A stretch of DNA of 27,982 nt from a virus. Below the pieces are notes generated by a model. It saw only the letters and a program-made list of their open reading frames with translations. It was not told the origin of the DNA and did no database searches. The position numbers and the translations under genes were made by a program. How positions within the stretch are numbered: the first letter of the stretch is position 1; every line of letters starts with the position of its first letter. The DNA lies in IMG/VR virus record IMGVR_UViG_3300037116_000129, positions 1 through 27,982 of that record; one strand, written 5' to 3'. Positions 6,649 to 14,711 of this stretch are shown here, piece by piece.

Positions 6649-7817
6649 TGGCTCCACTCCCTGTAGTCGCCGACGTGTTCAGCGCGCCGGCGCACCAGCG
6701 CTGGCAGCACGGTCCGCGTAATGTACTCCCAGCCCGTATTGGGCGCGCCGGTCGGGTAAAGCTGCATGTCGGCGATCGTCCCCTCCATGAAAAGCGATCC
6801 CGCCTCGTGCGGGCGAAAGTGCAGCGACGGGTAAGGCTCGATGCCGCTCCAGAATTGGTCGATACGGCGCCAGTCCTTGGCGAACAGCTCACGGTTGCGG
6901 AACCAGAGCCATGAGCCACTGTAATGCCAGTCGCTGGCGGTTTGCTGGGAGGCCCAGCCGGCGCCGACCTTCTTGAACGCGCCGGCGATCGGGAATTGTC
7001 GAAGCAGCCGTTCGACGTGGCCCCAATAATCGCAGTAGACTTCGTAAAGGATCTCGGTCCAAAGATGGGCGGTATGGTCCGCCGGGCGCGTCACGCCCTT
7101 GGCCTGGATATACAGCGTCGCCTCGGCAGGATCGGCGGACTCAACGCGCGAGAAGAGTGGCAGGAAGCTGCCGACCTCGCGCAACTGCGGGTCGTTCGGC
7201 AGCTCGACAAACTCGACGTCGTGCGCGCCGAACTCGGCGCGCACCGCCGACGGCCGGTCAATGCTGGCGTTCAAGCGCGGCTTACTGCCGCCGTATCGGC
7301 CGATGGTGACCGGGCCCGGCTCGGTCATGATCGCGACGATGCGACGCCCGTTGAATTGGCCGAGACGGCGCACGATCTGCCGCACGTTCCATTGCCAGAC
7401 TCCGTTGCCGGCAACCGGGTAAACGTGATAGAGCAGGTTGCGCTTCAACACGGGCGCCAAGACGGTTTTGTCGGGGCACACCCTGCACCACGGCTCGGCC
7501 GGCGCGCGGCTATCGCGTCCTGCGAAGCCCTTTTTTTCGACGGTGCATTGCCCGTGCACGCTACACGCGTAGAGCGGCACATTCCGTTGCTTGCCGGCCT
7601 GGCATGTATCACACCAGGCAAGCTCGGGGAGCGCAGCGCCGCGGTGTACGCAGGCGGTGCCGTAACGGGAGGCGGGCGCCTTTGGGCCCGTCGCCAGCGC
7701 CGGCAACCCCATCAGGTGAGCACGCATCGCCTCGTTGCCCGGTAAGTCCAGCTTGGGGCAGTGCGGACAGCCCTCGCCGATGCAACCCGTGTGTTTGAAT
7801 GCGTTGGCGTGCATCAT
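6645..7817 (-). CDS. Cys-rich glycosyltransferase-like protein
   Basis: 390 residues. The first 115 residues hold many Cys pairs (C12, C17, C20, then CDTC, YACSVHGQC and CRVC), suggesting two or more zinc-binding knuckles. The remainder starts KRNLLYHVYPVAGNGVWQWNV and contains FNGRRIVAI, LPNDPQLREVGSFLPL, a LYIQAKGVTRP segment and a GSWLWFRNRELF to FRPHEAGSLF end. From memory this pattern resembles glycosyltransferase-like proteins of planctomycetes; I cannot name a CAZy family. Its ATG overlaps the upstream tail gene stop as TGATG, and its own stop overlaps the methyltransferase start. A role in decorating a virion or host surface glycan is inference. Confidence 0.55.
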   Translation of the reverse strand: MMHANAFKHTGCIGEGCPHCPKLDLPGNEAMRAHLMGLPALATGPKAPASRYGTACVHRGAALPELAWCDTCQAGKQRNVPLYACSVHGQCTVEKKGFAGRDSRAPAEPWCRVCPDKTVLAPVLKRNLLYHVYPVAGNGVWQWNVRQIVRRLGQFNGRRIVAIMTEPGPVTIGRYGGSKPRLNASIDRPSAVRAEFGAHDVEFVELPNDPQLREVGSFLPLFSRVESADPAEATLYIQAKGVTRPADHTAHLWTEILYEVYCDYWGHVERLLRQFPIAGAFKKVGAGWASQQTASDWHYSGSWLWFRNRELFAKDWRRIDQFWSGIEPYPSLHFRPHEAGSLFMEGTIADMQLYPTGAPNTGWEYITRTVLPALVRRRAEHVGDYREWSQ

Positions 7818-9394
7818 CAGGCCACCGTGATTGTGCAGGAGTTGCCCGCGCCGTCATTTAGCAGGAACACCGCACTAAAAGTCGGGTCGCAGGTATATCC
7901 AGATTGGGCCGTCACTTCAAAGTCGACGTAGTCGAGCACAGGCGGATCAGTGCTGTTGGCGCAGCCGATAGACGCTTGCTGGGTTCCGGAGCACGCAGTG
8001 ACTGACGGAAACGACCAGCCGCCGTCGTGACAAGTGACGGTGCCAGAGTTCGGCCACCCTGTAAAGCATCCCGTTTTCGCGGTAACGGTGAAACTGAGCG
8101 TAGCTCCTTCTGTGCAGCCACAGCAGCTCGGCGGCGTGCTGCAAACGCCGGCACACGTTCCGGCGTCCGCATACGGCCCGCTCAGCACTACTCCAGTATT
8201 TCCGGTCCACGTGACGGTTTCGCCGACACTCACCGGTTGTGGGCTAAGCGAGCCGTCGATCAGACACGCGTAAATGCCATTGGCGTTGTTTTGCACGCAC
8301 CAATAGTTGTTTGGATTGGGACAAAAGGTCGTGAGGTTGAAATTGCAGGCGGTCCCGCCGCCCAGGCCGCCGTTGGAGATCGCTATCGTCGCCGGCGGCG
8401 ACGATCCGCAGGTCGGGTCGAGATACCAGCCGCCGACAACGATGGTTCCGAAAGTGGCGCTGACCCACCAAATGCAGCCGACGTGGTTTACGACGATCGA
8501 AACGCCGGACGCCGTGTAGCTCCATTGCTGAAACCCGCCAACCACGCCGTCGTACGTCAAACAGTAGGGCAAATCGAGTGCCGCCGGCAAGCCCATGCAC
8601 GCGATCGAATAACCGCATCCGAGGCTGAAGCCGATCGAGCCAACGTACGCACCGCCGCCGCTTCCGCCGCTCCCTCCGCCTCCGCTGCCGCAGCATGCCG
8701 GCGTGACCACCACGTTGGTGACGATCCCATTGGTGAGAGTGATCGTATAGAGGCTTCCGTCGAGGCAGTCGAAAATGGTAGTGGTGGTCGCCGCCTGCGA
8801 AGCGACGCCCACGTCCAGGAATCGCACAAGCGTCCATTGAACGCCGGTCAATTGTGTTTCGGTCCAGAGGATCTGCACCTGGCCGACGCCGGTATTGTTG
8901 CTGAACAAATTGGCATAGTTGCCGGTGCCGCAGTCGGCAAAACCATCCCCAACTGTGCCGATATCGACCATGGCGAAGGTCATGCCGACGACAAGCGCCG
9001 GCTGGATGTCGCCCGGCGAGATCACATTGCCCTTGCCGTCAAACGTGCCGCACGTCGCCGGCCGCTGCAAGATCGCGAACGGCTGGCCGGCCACCGGCGC
9101 GGCCGATCCGAAATAGGTCGCGCCGAAGAACGACGTGTCGGTCTCCGCCGGCACAACGAGCGGCGCGCCGATGCCCACGACGGCGTACTGGGGCAGGTCG
9201 ATGCCGGGGCTGGGCGTGGCGTTCTGGATCCGCAGCGACAAGTCGCCCGGGCCCTTGCTCGGCGGCGCGTGGAAGTCGCCGCGCTGCTCGCGGACATAGC
9301 GCTGAGCCATATCGACGAGCAGGTTGTACAGGTCGGCGCTGATCGAGCCGTTGAAGCGGTCGCCGGCGCGGACCTTTTTGAATGGGTCAGCCAT
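7817..9394 (-). CDS. Cysteine-rich tail/fibre protein
   Basis: 525 residues. The N-terminus (FKKVRAGDRFNGSISADLYNLLVDMAQRY) looks like a short virion-attachment domain. A beta-rich middle follows, then a Gly/Ser linker (about 236-247), then a long beta-rich C-terminal half with roughly twenty cysteines (CCGCTEG, CVQNN, CAGVC and others) and many Thr/Asn/Gly. The architecture suggests a tail-tip or fibre protein with a disulphide-stabilised receptor-binding region, although disulphides are unusual in virion proteins assembled in the cytoplasm. No catalytic motif is recognised. It lies downstream of the CBM-bearing tail protein, in the usual place for receptor-binding genes. Confidence 0.6.
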   Translation of the reverse strand: MADPFKKVRAGDRFNGSISADLYNLLVDMAQRYVREQRGDFHAPPSKGPGDLSLRIQNATPSPGIDLPQYAVVGIGAPLVVPAETDTSFFGATYFGSAAPVAGQPFAILQRPATCGTFDGKGNVISPGDIQPALVVGMTFAMVDIGTVGDGFADCGTGNYANLFSNNTGVGQVQILWTETQLTGVQWTLVRFLDVGVASQAATTTTIFDCLDGSLYTITLTNGIVTNVVVTPACCGSGGGGSGGSGGGAYVGSIGFSLGCGYSIACMGLPAALDLPYCLTYDGVVGGFQQWSYTASGVSIVVNHVGCIWWVSATFGTIVVGGWYLDPTCGSSPPATIAISNGGLGGGTACNFNLTTFCPNPNNYWCVQNNANGIYACLIDGSLSPQPVSVGETVTWTGNTGVVLSGPYADAGTCAGVCSTPPSCCGCTEGATLSFTVTAKTGCFTGWPNSGTVTCHDGGWSFPSVTACSGTQQASIGCANSTDPPVLDYVDFEVTAQSGYTCDPTFSAVFLLNDGAGNSCTITVA

Positions 9395-9415
9395 TTCTGG
9401 TCTCGAATCGAAGAA

Positions 9416-9517
9416 CTAACCACAGAGGCACAGAGGCACCGAGAAACTCACCGAGGAATTCATTGGGTTAATCTTCTCTGTGATCTTTCCTCTGTGCCTC
9501 TGTGTCTCTGTGGTTAG
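9416..9517. repeat. Long accacagag inverted repeat, copy 1
   Basis: CTAACCACAGAGGCACAGAG at 9416 is mirrored by its near-complement ending GGTTAG at 9517, with arms of about 45 bp and several mismatches. It fills the gap between two tail genes. Confidence 0.85.
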
Positions 9518-9522
9518 GCCGA

Positions 9523-10722
9523 TCAGTTCGTCGTGCTCGGGATCTCCAGCAGCGCCAAGTCGCCGTAGTCATACACGCGATCAACCACGATCGCCGTGGG
9601 CAACGGGTGAGCGGTGCCTCCGCTCGTGCCCGTCTTGTACCAGGGCCACGCATACCACCAGCCCTCCTTGATGATCGGGTCGGAGGCGCCGACCACCAGC
9701 GCGGGCACGGACGGGCCGTTCGGCGTCCAGGAGGAACTGCCGACGGCGTTCCATTGTGCCGCCGAAATGTTGGGCTGATTCCCCGTCGTCACCTGCAGCG
9801 CCTCGTAGATCGCGCCGTTGAAGATCACCAGATCGCCGACCTGGTACGTAGCCGACGTCGACCAGGCGTTGCCGATCGGGGCGTTATCCAGGTTGCCCAC
9901 CATCGTCGAGGTGAAGAGGTAGCCGTTGTAGGTGACCTGGGAGCCGATCTGATAGGTCTCGGTGCTCACCCAATCCGCGGCTGTCGCGGTGAGGTTTTTC
10001 GAGTAAGCGAACATGAACGTGATGTCGAGCTGCGTGTCGCTGTTGGTGCTCATCGGCGCGCCGCGAAACAGCACGCTGCCCTTGGGAAACAGAAACGTCT
10101 GGCCCTTGTAGATGATCGTCAAATCGGTGGCGTTCACGCAGGGCGTGATGTTCGCGACCTGCCAAAAATAGAGCGGACTCAGCGGCTGGCCGTCGAAGCC
10201 GATCGGGTTGGCGGTGTTGAGCCGCAGCGTGATTGTGAACTCGATCTTGGCAATCTCGACATCGACGCCGGCAACCTCAGTTTCGCTGACGCCGATCGCC
10301 CCGTTGAAATCGGGGATCCCGGACGTGAACGCCCCGTCGCCCATCAGCACGCCGCCGAGAATGCAGTCGTAGGTGGCGATATGCTCCAGGGCCTGCTGCC
10401 GCTTGACGGTCTGAGTGCCGATATTGAACTTCAAATCGAACTGCTGCGGCGTGTCGGCGTAATCGCACGTCGCCTCCCAGACGCCGCCGCCGATCTCCTT
10501 GACGGAGACCTTGTCCAGGAAGAGACTGAGCTGCTGCCCGGTGCTCGAAATGCTGGTCTCGGTCTGGGGCGCGGCGGTAATGACCGCGATCTGGATAGCC
10601 AACTTCTGCGTCGAGCCCGTCAGCGCGTAGACCCGCTTGGCGGTCGGGCCCTTGAACTGGATCGAGCCCTCCTGCATGGGCTTCTCGATAATCGAGATCC
10701 CGTTGACGTTCATCACTGCCAT
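9523..10722 (-). CDS. Tail protein with two CBM5/12-like modules
   Basis: 399 residues, with GGGGTGA before the ATG. Residues 1-245 form a beta-rich tail-type domain. Residues 250-288 and 290-328 are two consecutive modules of the form W-x-Y-x-G-V-YNG-F/Y-x-P-x-W (YQIGSQVTYNGYLFTS; YQVGDLVIFNGAIYEALQ). These match the carbohydrate-binding module 5/12 pattern found in chitinases and phage tails. The rest is beta-rich with aromatic residues (EGWWYAWPWYKTG). Likely a distal tail or baseplate protein that contacts a surface polysaccharide. It lies directly after the tape measure, where distal tail proteins are normally encoded. Confidence 0.65.
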   Translation of the reverse strand: MAVMNVNGISIIEKPMQEGSIQFKGPTAKRVYALTGSTQKLAIQIAVITAAPQTETSISSTGQQLSLFLDKVSVKEIGGGVWEATCDYADTPQQFDLKFNIGTQTVKRQQALEHIATYDCILGGVLMGDGAFTSGIPDFNGAIGVSETEVAGVDVEIAKIEFTITLRLNTANPIGFDGQPLSPLYFWQVANITPCVNATDLTIIYKGQTFLFPKGSVLFRGAPMSTNSDTQLDITFMFAYSKNLTATAADWVSTETYQIGSQVTYNGYLFTSTMVGNLDNAPIGNAWSTSATYQVGDLVIFNGAIYEALQVTTGNQPNISAAQWNAVGSSSWTPNGPSVPALVVGASDPIIKEGWWYAWPWYKTGTSGGTAHPLPTAIVVDRVYDYGDLALLEIPSTTN

Positions 10723-10740
10723 CGGTCACCCCAGTTTTCT

Positions 10741-10798
10741 CCGCAGATTTCACAGATTTGCGCAGATTGAAATCTGCGCAAATCTGTGAAATCTGCGG
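10741..10798. repeat. 58-bp palindrome with 28-bp perfect arms
   Basis: Arms 10741-10768 and 10771-10798 are exactly complementary and separated by GA only. The arms are built from GCAGATTT/CACAGATTT units. It lies between the tape measure stop (10810) and the next gene start (10722). Confidence 0.92.
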
Positions 10799-10809
10799 AT
10801 CAACCTGCC

Positions 10810-13704
10810 TCACGCGAATGCTCCGCCGTCCATCCTGTTCAGCCGGCTGGCGATTTCCGCCAGGAGCTGGTTGGTACGATTCTGCGCGCGCAATTGGCGG
10901 TCCTGCACGGTCGCCCCGCCGGCGCCGAACATGCCGGCCAGGGCGTCGGCGAAGAACGAGCCTGGGCCGGCCTTGGCCTTGGAGGTGAAGCCCTCCTCGC
11001 CGCCGTGCGGGCCTGCCTCTCCGGTTTGGGACATCCATTCGCGCATCGCCGCTTCTTCGTGTGCGTCGTCACGGAGGGTCTGGAGCCGCTCGCGCAGCCG
11101 ATCGATTTCGCCGTCATCCAGACCGGCCGTTTCCGCTGCCGCCAGTTCCGCGGCAATGCGGGCGCGCTCGCGTCGCGCGGCGTCGCGCGCGCGCTGAGCC
11201 TCGGCAGCCGCCTCTCGGATGGCTGCCGGGGTGCGGGGTGTCGCCGCGGCCGGCGTCGTCGCCAATGCCGTCTGCTCGGCGGCCGCAGTTTGGGCGGCGT
11301 TTGCTCTGTCAGTCTGCCAGAGAGCGCGAAAGACGTTGGCGACGGTCGTGAGGATGGTTGCCATTACATCGTGGATCTTGCTGGCGATCCAGTCGAAGAT
11401 ACCGGCGAACGTCTCTTTCAAGCTGTCGCCGATTTCGCTCCACGTCATTGCGAAAAGCACTTCGATCGACGTCACCACGTCATGGAAGGCGTCCTCGAGC
11501 GAATCGGTGATCGTGTGCCAAACGTCGAGGGCAGCGCCTTTCCAAATGATCCATTGCTGTTGGACGAACAGCGTGATTTGCCGCCATGCGAGTTCCGCGC
11601 CCGTTTTCACGAGGTCCCAAACGAGCCCCCAGTTGCCGGCAGAAACGGCGTCCATGACGCCGCCCATCGTGGTCTTAACGGTGTCGAGGATTCCCGCGAA
11701 CGCCTGTTTGCAGGATTCCCACGCGCGACCCGCCGTCGCGCCGAAAAAATCCACGAACTGTCCCCACGCAGACTGCGCCACTCCGGATTCGACGACGAGG
11801 TCGGCGAGCAGCCCAACAAATGCGATCAGCACGCCCGCGCCGAGAGCAAGCGCCACGGCACCCAGGGCTACGATCAGCACGCCAATGGCCGTCACCAGCA
11901 AGTAGATGCCGGCACTGGCGATATTTTCCCAAATCCACGCAAAAATCAGGCCCAAAGAAAAGCCGTGCGTGCCGGCCTGCGCAACCACGGTCGCGCCGGT
12001 AAACAATGCCAGCACTCCAACTGCGGCAGCGTGGGCTGCGCTGACCAGCCAAACCGCGCCGGCCCAGACTCCCAAAGCGGCGTTGCTCGCCCACGCCCAT
12101 ACAGTCGAAGCTGCGGTCGCCCCGGTGAAGATTCCCAGCACGGCGGTAGCAACCGTCGTCGCCGCGCTCAGCGCCCATGTCGCGGCGCTCCACACCGCCG
12201 CCCCGGCCGCCGCTGCGAAGCTGAGCACATCCATCGCAACACCGACCGCACCGAAGCCCCACAGCGAAGCAGTCGAAGCCGCGTACGCCGTGGTAAGCAG
12301 CCAGACGGCCGCCGTCCAGGCGCTGGAAGCGATCGAGGCCGCGATTGTGCCGGCGGTCCACACGCCGAGTGCCGCGTTGTCAAGCCAGGTCAACGCCGTT
12401 GCCGCCGCGGTGGCGAGGCCAAACCCGGTGACCGCGAACAGGCCAATCGCGTGCGCCGTCTGCACGGCAAACACTGCCGCCGCCCACGTAGCCATTGCGG
12501 CCGTGGCGATTCCGCTGGCCGTGGCCGTGACGATGCCCCAGGCGCCGGTAGCCGCCGCCGCTGTGCCAGAAGCACCGGCCGCGGCCGTGGCGCCGAGCCC
12601 GAATATGCCCAGCACCGCGTTATAGGCGCTTTGCACGCCAGTCACTACGCCGACGACGGCACCCCAGGCCCACATTGCGGCCGTGGCAATACCGCTCGCC
12701 GCGCTCGTGATCGTGGACCAGCTAAACACCGAGGCGCCGAGGATGCCGAAGCCGCTCGACGCGAAGACGGCGAACCCCCACAGCGCGCTGAGCGCAGCGC
12801 CGACGATGCCGACGGCGCCGGCCAAAAACGAAAACGCGAAGCTGGCCACGTAGATGCCGACGCCCAGGGCGCCGATCACGCCGCCGATAATGCCCACCCA
12901 TTCGGCGACCTTGAACAGGATCAACAGCAGCGGGCCGTTCTCGCGCACCCAATGCTGGATCACCAGCACGATCTCGGTGACCTGCCGAACGAAGGTGGTC
13001 ATGTAGGGGGCGACGGCAGCGCCGATAAAGCCCCAAGTGGTCCGGGTAGCTGTGCCCAACTCGCGCTCCGCGACGCTGAGTTGGCGGGCCAGGGCGACGT
13101 CCTCGGGCGACAGCACGCCGAGGCGTCGGGCATTTTCCTGACGCCGCTGCAGGCCCTCCTGACCGCCGGAGAGGTTGAGGGCGCCGGCGGCGCGGCCGAG
13201 GATCTGCGTCTGCAGGGCGGAGCGCTGGCCGGCGTCGTGGACGTGGCTTAGCGCGTCGGCGATCCGCTCCAGGCGCTGCTCGGTGGTCAGGCCGTTCAGC
13301 TCCTGGAAGGTCAGGCCCAGCTCGTTCAGCGCGCGCTGGGCGTTGGGGGCCGCGTGGGAGGCCTGCTCGAGGAAGCTGTTCATTTTGCGGACGGCCGTCG
13401 CCAGGGCGTCGAGGTCGCCGCCGGTGGCGTAGGCGAGCGGGCCCAGCTCGGCGATCGAGATCCCGGTTTGCCGGGCGACCTGGTAAAGGTGGTTGCCGTC
13501 CTCGGTGAGGACGTGCAGCGCGTAAATAAATGGCGCCTGCATCGAGGTGCTGGCCGCGCCCATGGCGGCGCCGGCGACCTCCATGCCTTTGCCCCAGGCG
13601 GCGAATTTCTTTTGTGCTGCTTCGAGCCCCTTGACCAGCGGGTCGATGTTGACGCCGAGGGTGACGTGGCCGCGGCCAGCCTCAATCGAGCTTTTGCTGG
13701 CCAT
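10810..13704 (-). CDS. Tail tape measure protein
   Basis: 964 residues from the ATG at 13704. The frame also opens at 13752, adding a hydrophobic stretch MLLPALLLCLTAAILW, but the later Met is preferred because it shortens the overlap with the chaperone extension; neither has a strong ribosome site. The N-terminal third has the LGVNIDPLVKGLEAAQKKFAAWGK and GDLDALATAVRKMNSFLE patterns of tape measures. A very long Ala/Gly/Trp-rich hydrophobic middle follows, with loose repeats (ASGIATAAM twice, NAALGVW twice). The C-terminal part is amphipathic, with a coiled coil rich in Arg/Glu/Ala (AAEAQRARDAARRERARIAAELAAAE is representative but not continuous). It sets tail length and is injected through the tube. 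Largest phage gene in the window. Confidence 0.9.
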   Translation of the reverse strand: MASKSSIEAGRGHVTLGVNIDPLVKGLEAAQKKFAAWGKGMEVAGAAMGAASTSMQAPFIYALHVLTEDGNHLYQVARQTGISIAELGPLAYATGGDLDALATAVRKMNSFLEQASHAAPNAQRALNELGLTFQELNGLTTEQRLERIADALSHVHDAGQRSALQTQILGRAAGALNLSGGQEGLQRRQENARRLGVLSPEDVALARQLSVAERELGTATRTTWGFIGAAVAPYMTTFVRQVTEIVLVIQHWVRENGPLLLILFKVAEWVGIIGGVIGALGVGIYVASFAFSFLAGAVGIVGAALSALWGFAVFASSGFGILGASVFSWSTITSAASGIATAAMWAWGAVVGVVTGVQSAYNAVLGIFGLGATAAAGASGTAAAATGAWGIVTATASGIATAAMATWAAAVFAVQTAHAIGLFAVTGFGLATAAATALTWLDNAALGVWTAGTIAASIASSAWTAAVWLLTTAYAASTASLWGFGAVGVAMDVLSFAAAAGAAVWSAATWALSAATTVATAVLGIFTGATAASTVWAWASNAALGVWAGAVWLVSAAHAAAVGVLALFTGATVVAQAGTHGFSLGLIFAWIWENIASAGIYLLVTAIGVLIVALGAVALALGAGVLIAFVGLLADLVVESGVAQSAWGQFVDFFGATAGRAWESCKQAFAGILDTVKTTMGGVMDAVSAGNWGLVWDLVKTGAELAWRQITLFVQQQWIIWKGAALDVWHTITDSLEDAFHDVVTSIEVLFAMTWSEIGDSLKETFAGIFDWIASKIHDVMATILTTVANVFRALWQTDRANAAQTAAAEQTALATTPAAATPRTPAAIREAAAEAQRARDAARRERARIAAELAAAETAGLDDGEIDRLRERLQTLRDDAHEEAAMREWMSQTGEAGPHGGEEGFTSKAKAGPGSFFADALAGMFGAGGATVQDRQLRAQNRTNQLLAEIASRLNRMDGGAFA

Positions 13705-14065
13705 CCACAGGATTGCGGCCGTCAGGCACAGCAGCAGGGCGGGCAGGAGCATTGCGGGTGGCCTCGGCTATCCAGCTTTCCTCGGTGTCGTCTGTCCCGG
13801 GCTCGACCTGCTCCGCCAGCCATTGGTCGTCCTCGATCCGCTCCCGATCGGTGCGCCTCAGTGTCACGTTCAGCTCATCCGGACCTTTGGCGTCCTTGGC
13901 ATTCCCCGAGAAATAGGCGATCAGACAGGCACGGTCCCAGTCGGAATCTTGCTCCATGCACAGCCGCGACTTCTCGCCGCGCTGGGCCCACTTCAGCTGA
14001 CGCAGGGAATGGGTTTCGGGGTCGAGCCCGACGAAGCCGCCGATCCAGTAGCAAAGCTCCTCGAT
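13682..14065 (-). CDS. Tail assembly chaperone extension in the -1 frame
   Basis: A protein-like stretch, TIEELCYWIGGFVGL...SLRQLKWAQRG...WDRACLIAYFSGNAKD, continues past the chaperone stop but in the -1 frame and has no start codon of its own in the region. The SLRQLKWA...WDRA...NA pattern resembles the T domain of gpG/gpGT-type chaperones. It ends inside the 5' end of the tape measure gene. Expression is expected as a fusion by -1 frameshifting. Two slip candidates are visible: four Gs at 14089-14092, where a Gly tRNA can re-pair perfectly, and nine Ts (minus strand) at 14244-14252. The coordinates given start at the first clearly protein-like codon, not at a true start. Confidence 0.7.
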   Translation of the reverse strand: MEELCYWIGGFVGLDPETHSLRQLKWAQRGEKSRLCMEQDSDWDRACLIAYFSGNAKDAKGPDELNVTLRRTDRERIEDDQWLAEQVEPGTDDTEESWIAEATRNAPARPAAVPDGRNPVDGQQKLD

Positions 14066-14574
14066 CGTTCCGCAATTTGCCGATTCAACCCCTCGACGTC
14101 GATCTCGGGCATGGCGTCCAGAGCTGCGCCAAAATCGAGCTTGCTCATACCGCTCTCGATCCTCTTGTTGATCCGCCCCAGGAACTGATCCCAGTTCGCC
14201 GCCAGCGTCCGGAGCGCCGCCGTCTTCTGCGGGGCATTCCGGGAAAAAAAAAGTAACGCACCGATGATCGCCTTGCTCAGACGCTCCGAGACTGAGTCGT
14301 CGGTGAAGCCCTCCAGGAGCTGGTCGCGCGACAGCCCCTTGGCGTCCGCCGCGGGCTTGACCAGGGCGTAGAACACGCCGAACGCCTGGAACGGATCGCC
14401 GAGCAGGTTGACCACCGGCAACACCGCATCCTCCTTGTTTTTCGCGCGCGGATCCGGCACAAGCTGCTCGGTAGTGACGCCGGCGAACTCCTGCAGCCGC
14501 CGGCCGGCCGCGAGCGAAAACTCCAGCGTCCATTCCCGGCCCAAGCCGTCGGTGAAAGTCCTCGGATATTCCAT
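13993..14574 (-). CDS. Tail assembly chaperone (gpG-like)
   Basis: 193 residues from the ATG at 14574, with GGAGGGACCG directly upstream; the frame is open a few codons further to a TTG. It starts MEYPRTFTDGLGREWTLEFSL, as many phage tail chaperones do, and then contains RRLQEFAGV, NLLGDPFQAFGVFYALVKPAADAKGLSRDQLLEGF and a terminal acidic/basic helix. It lies between the tail tube and tape measure genes, the standard position, and its stop is followed in the -1 frame by a second domain. Role: coats the tape measure and recruits tube subunits; absent from the finished virion. Confidence 0.8.
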   Translation of the reverse strand: MEYPRTFTDGLGREWTLEFSLAAGRRLQEFAGVTTEQLVPDPRAKNKEDAVLPVVNLLGDPFQAFGVFYALVKPAADAKGLSRDQLLEGFTDDSVSERLSKAIIGALLFFSRNAPQKTAALRTLAANWDQFLGRINKRIESGMSKLDFGAALDAMPEIDVEGLNRQIAERSRSFATGSAASSGSTPKPIPCVS

Positions 14575-14591
14575 CGGTCCCTCCAAAATTC

Positions 14592-14705
14592 AAAAGCCTA
14601 ACCACAGAGACACAGAGGCACAGAGAAACTCACAGAGAAGCGTTCCACCCAAATTTTCCTCTGTGGTCTTCCTCTGTGCCTCTGTGCCTCTGTGGTTAGG
14701 CTTTT
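14592..14705. repeat. Long accacagag inverted repeat, copy 2
   Basis: AAAAGCCTAACCACAGAG at 14592 is mirrored by CTCTGTGGTTAGGCTTTT ending at 14705 (arms of about 45 bp, imperfect inside). Read on the minus strand it ends in a TTTT run after the tail tube stop, so it could also work as a terminator-like hairpin. Confidence 0.88.
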
Positions 14706-14711
14706 TTGTGT

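Noticed and set aside
10786-13251. 821-codon + strand open frame
   Set aside because: Antisense of the tape measure gene; low-complexity Arg/Gly/Ala sequence without domains.
9416-14705. CRISPR array
   Set aside because: The repeats are two distant inverted repeats, not regularly spaced direct repeats with spacers; no cas genes are present.
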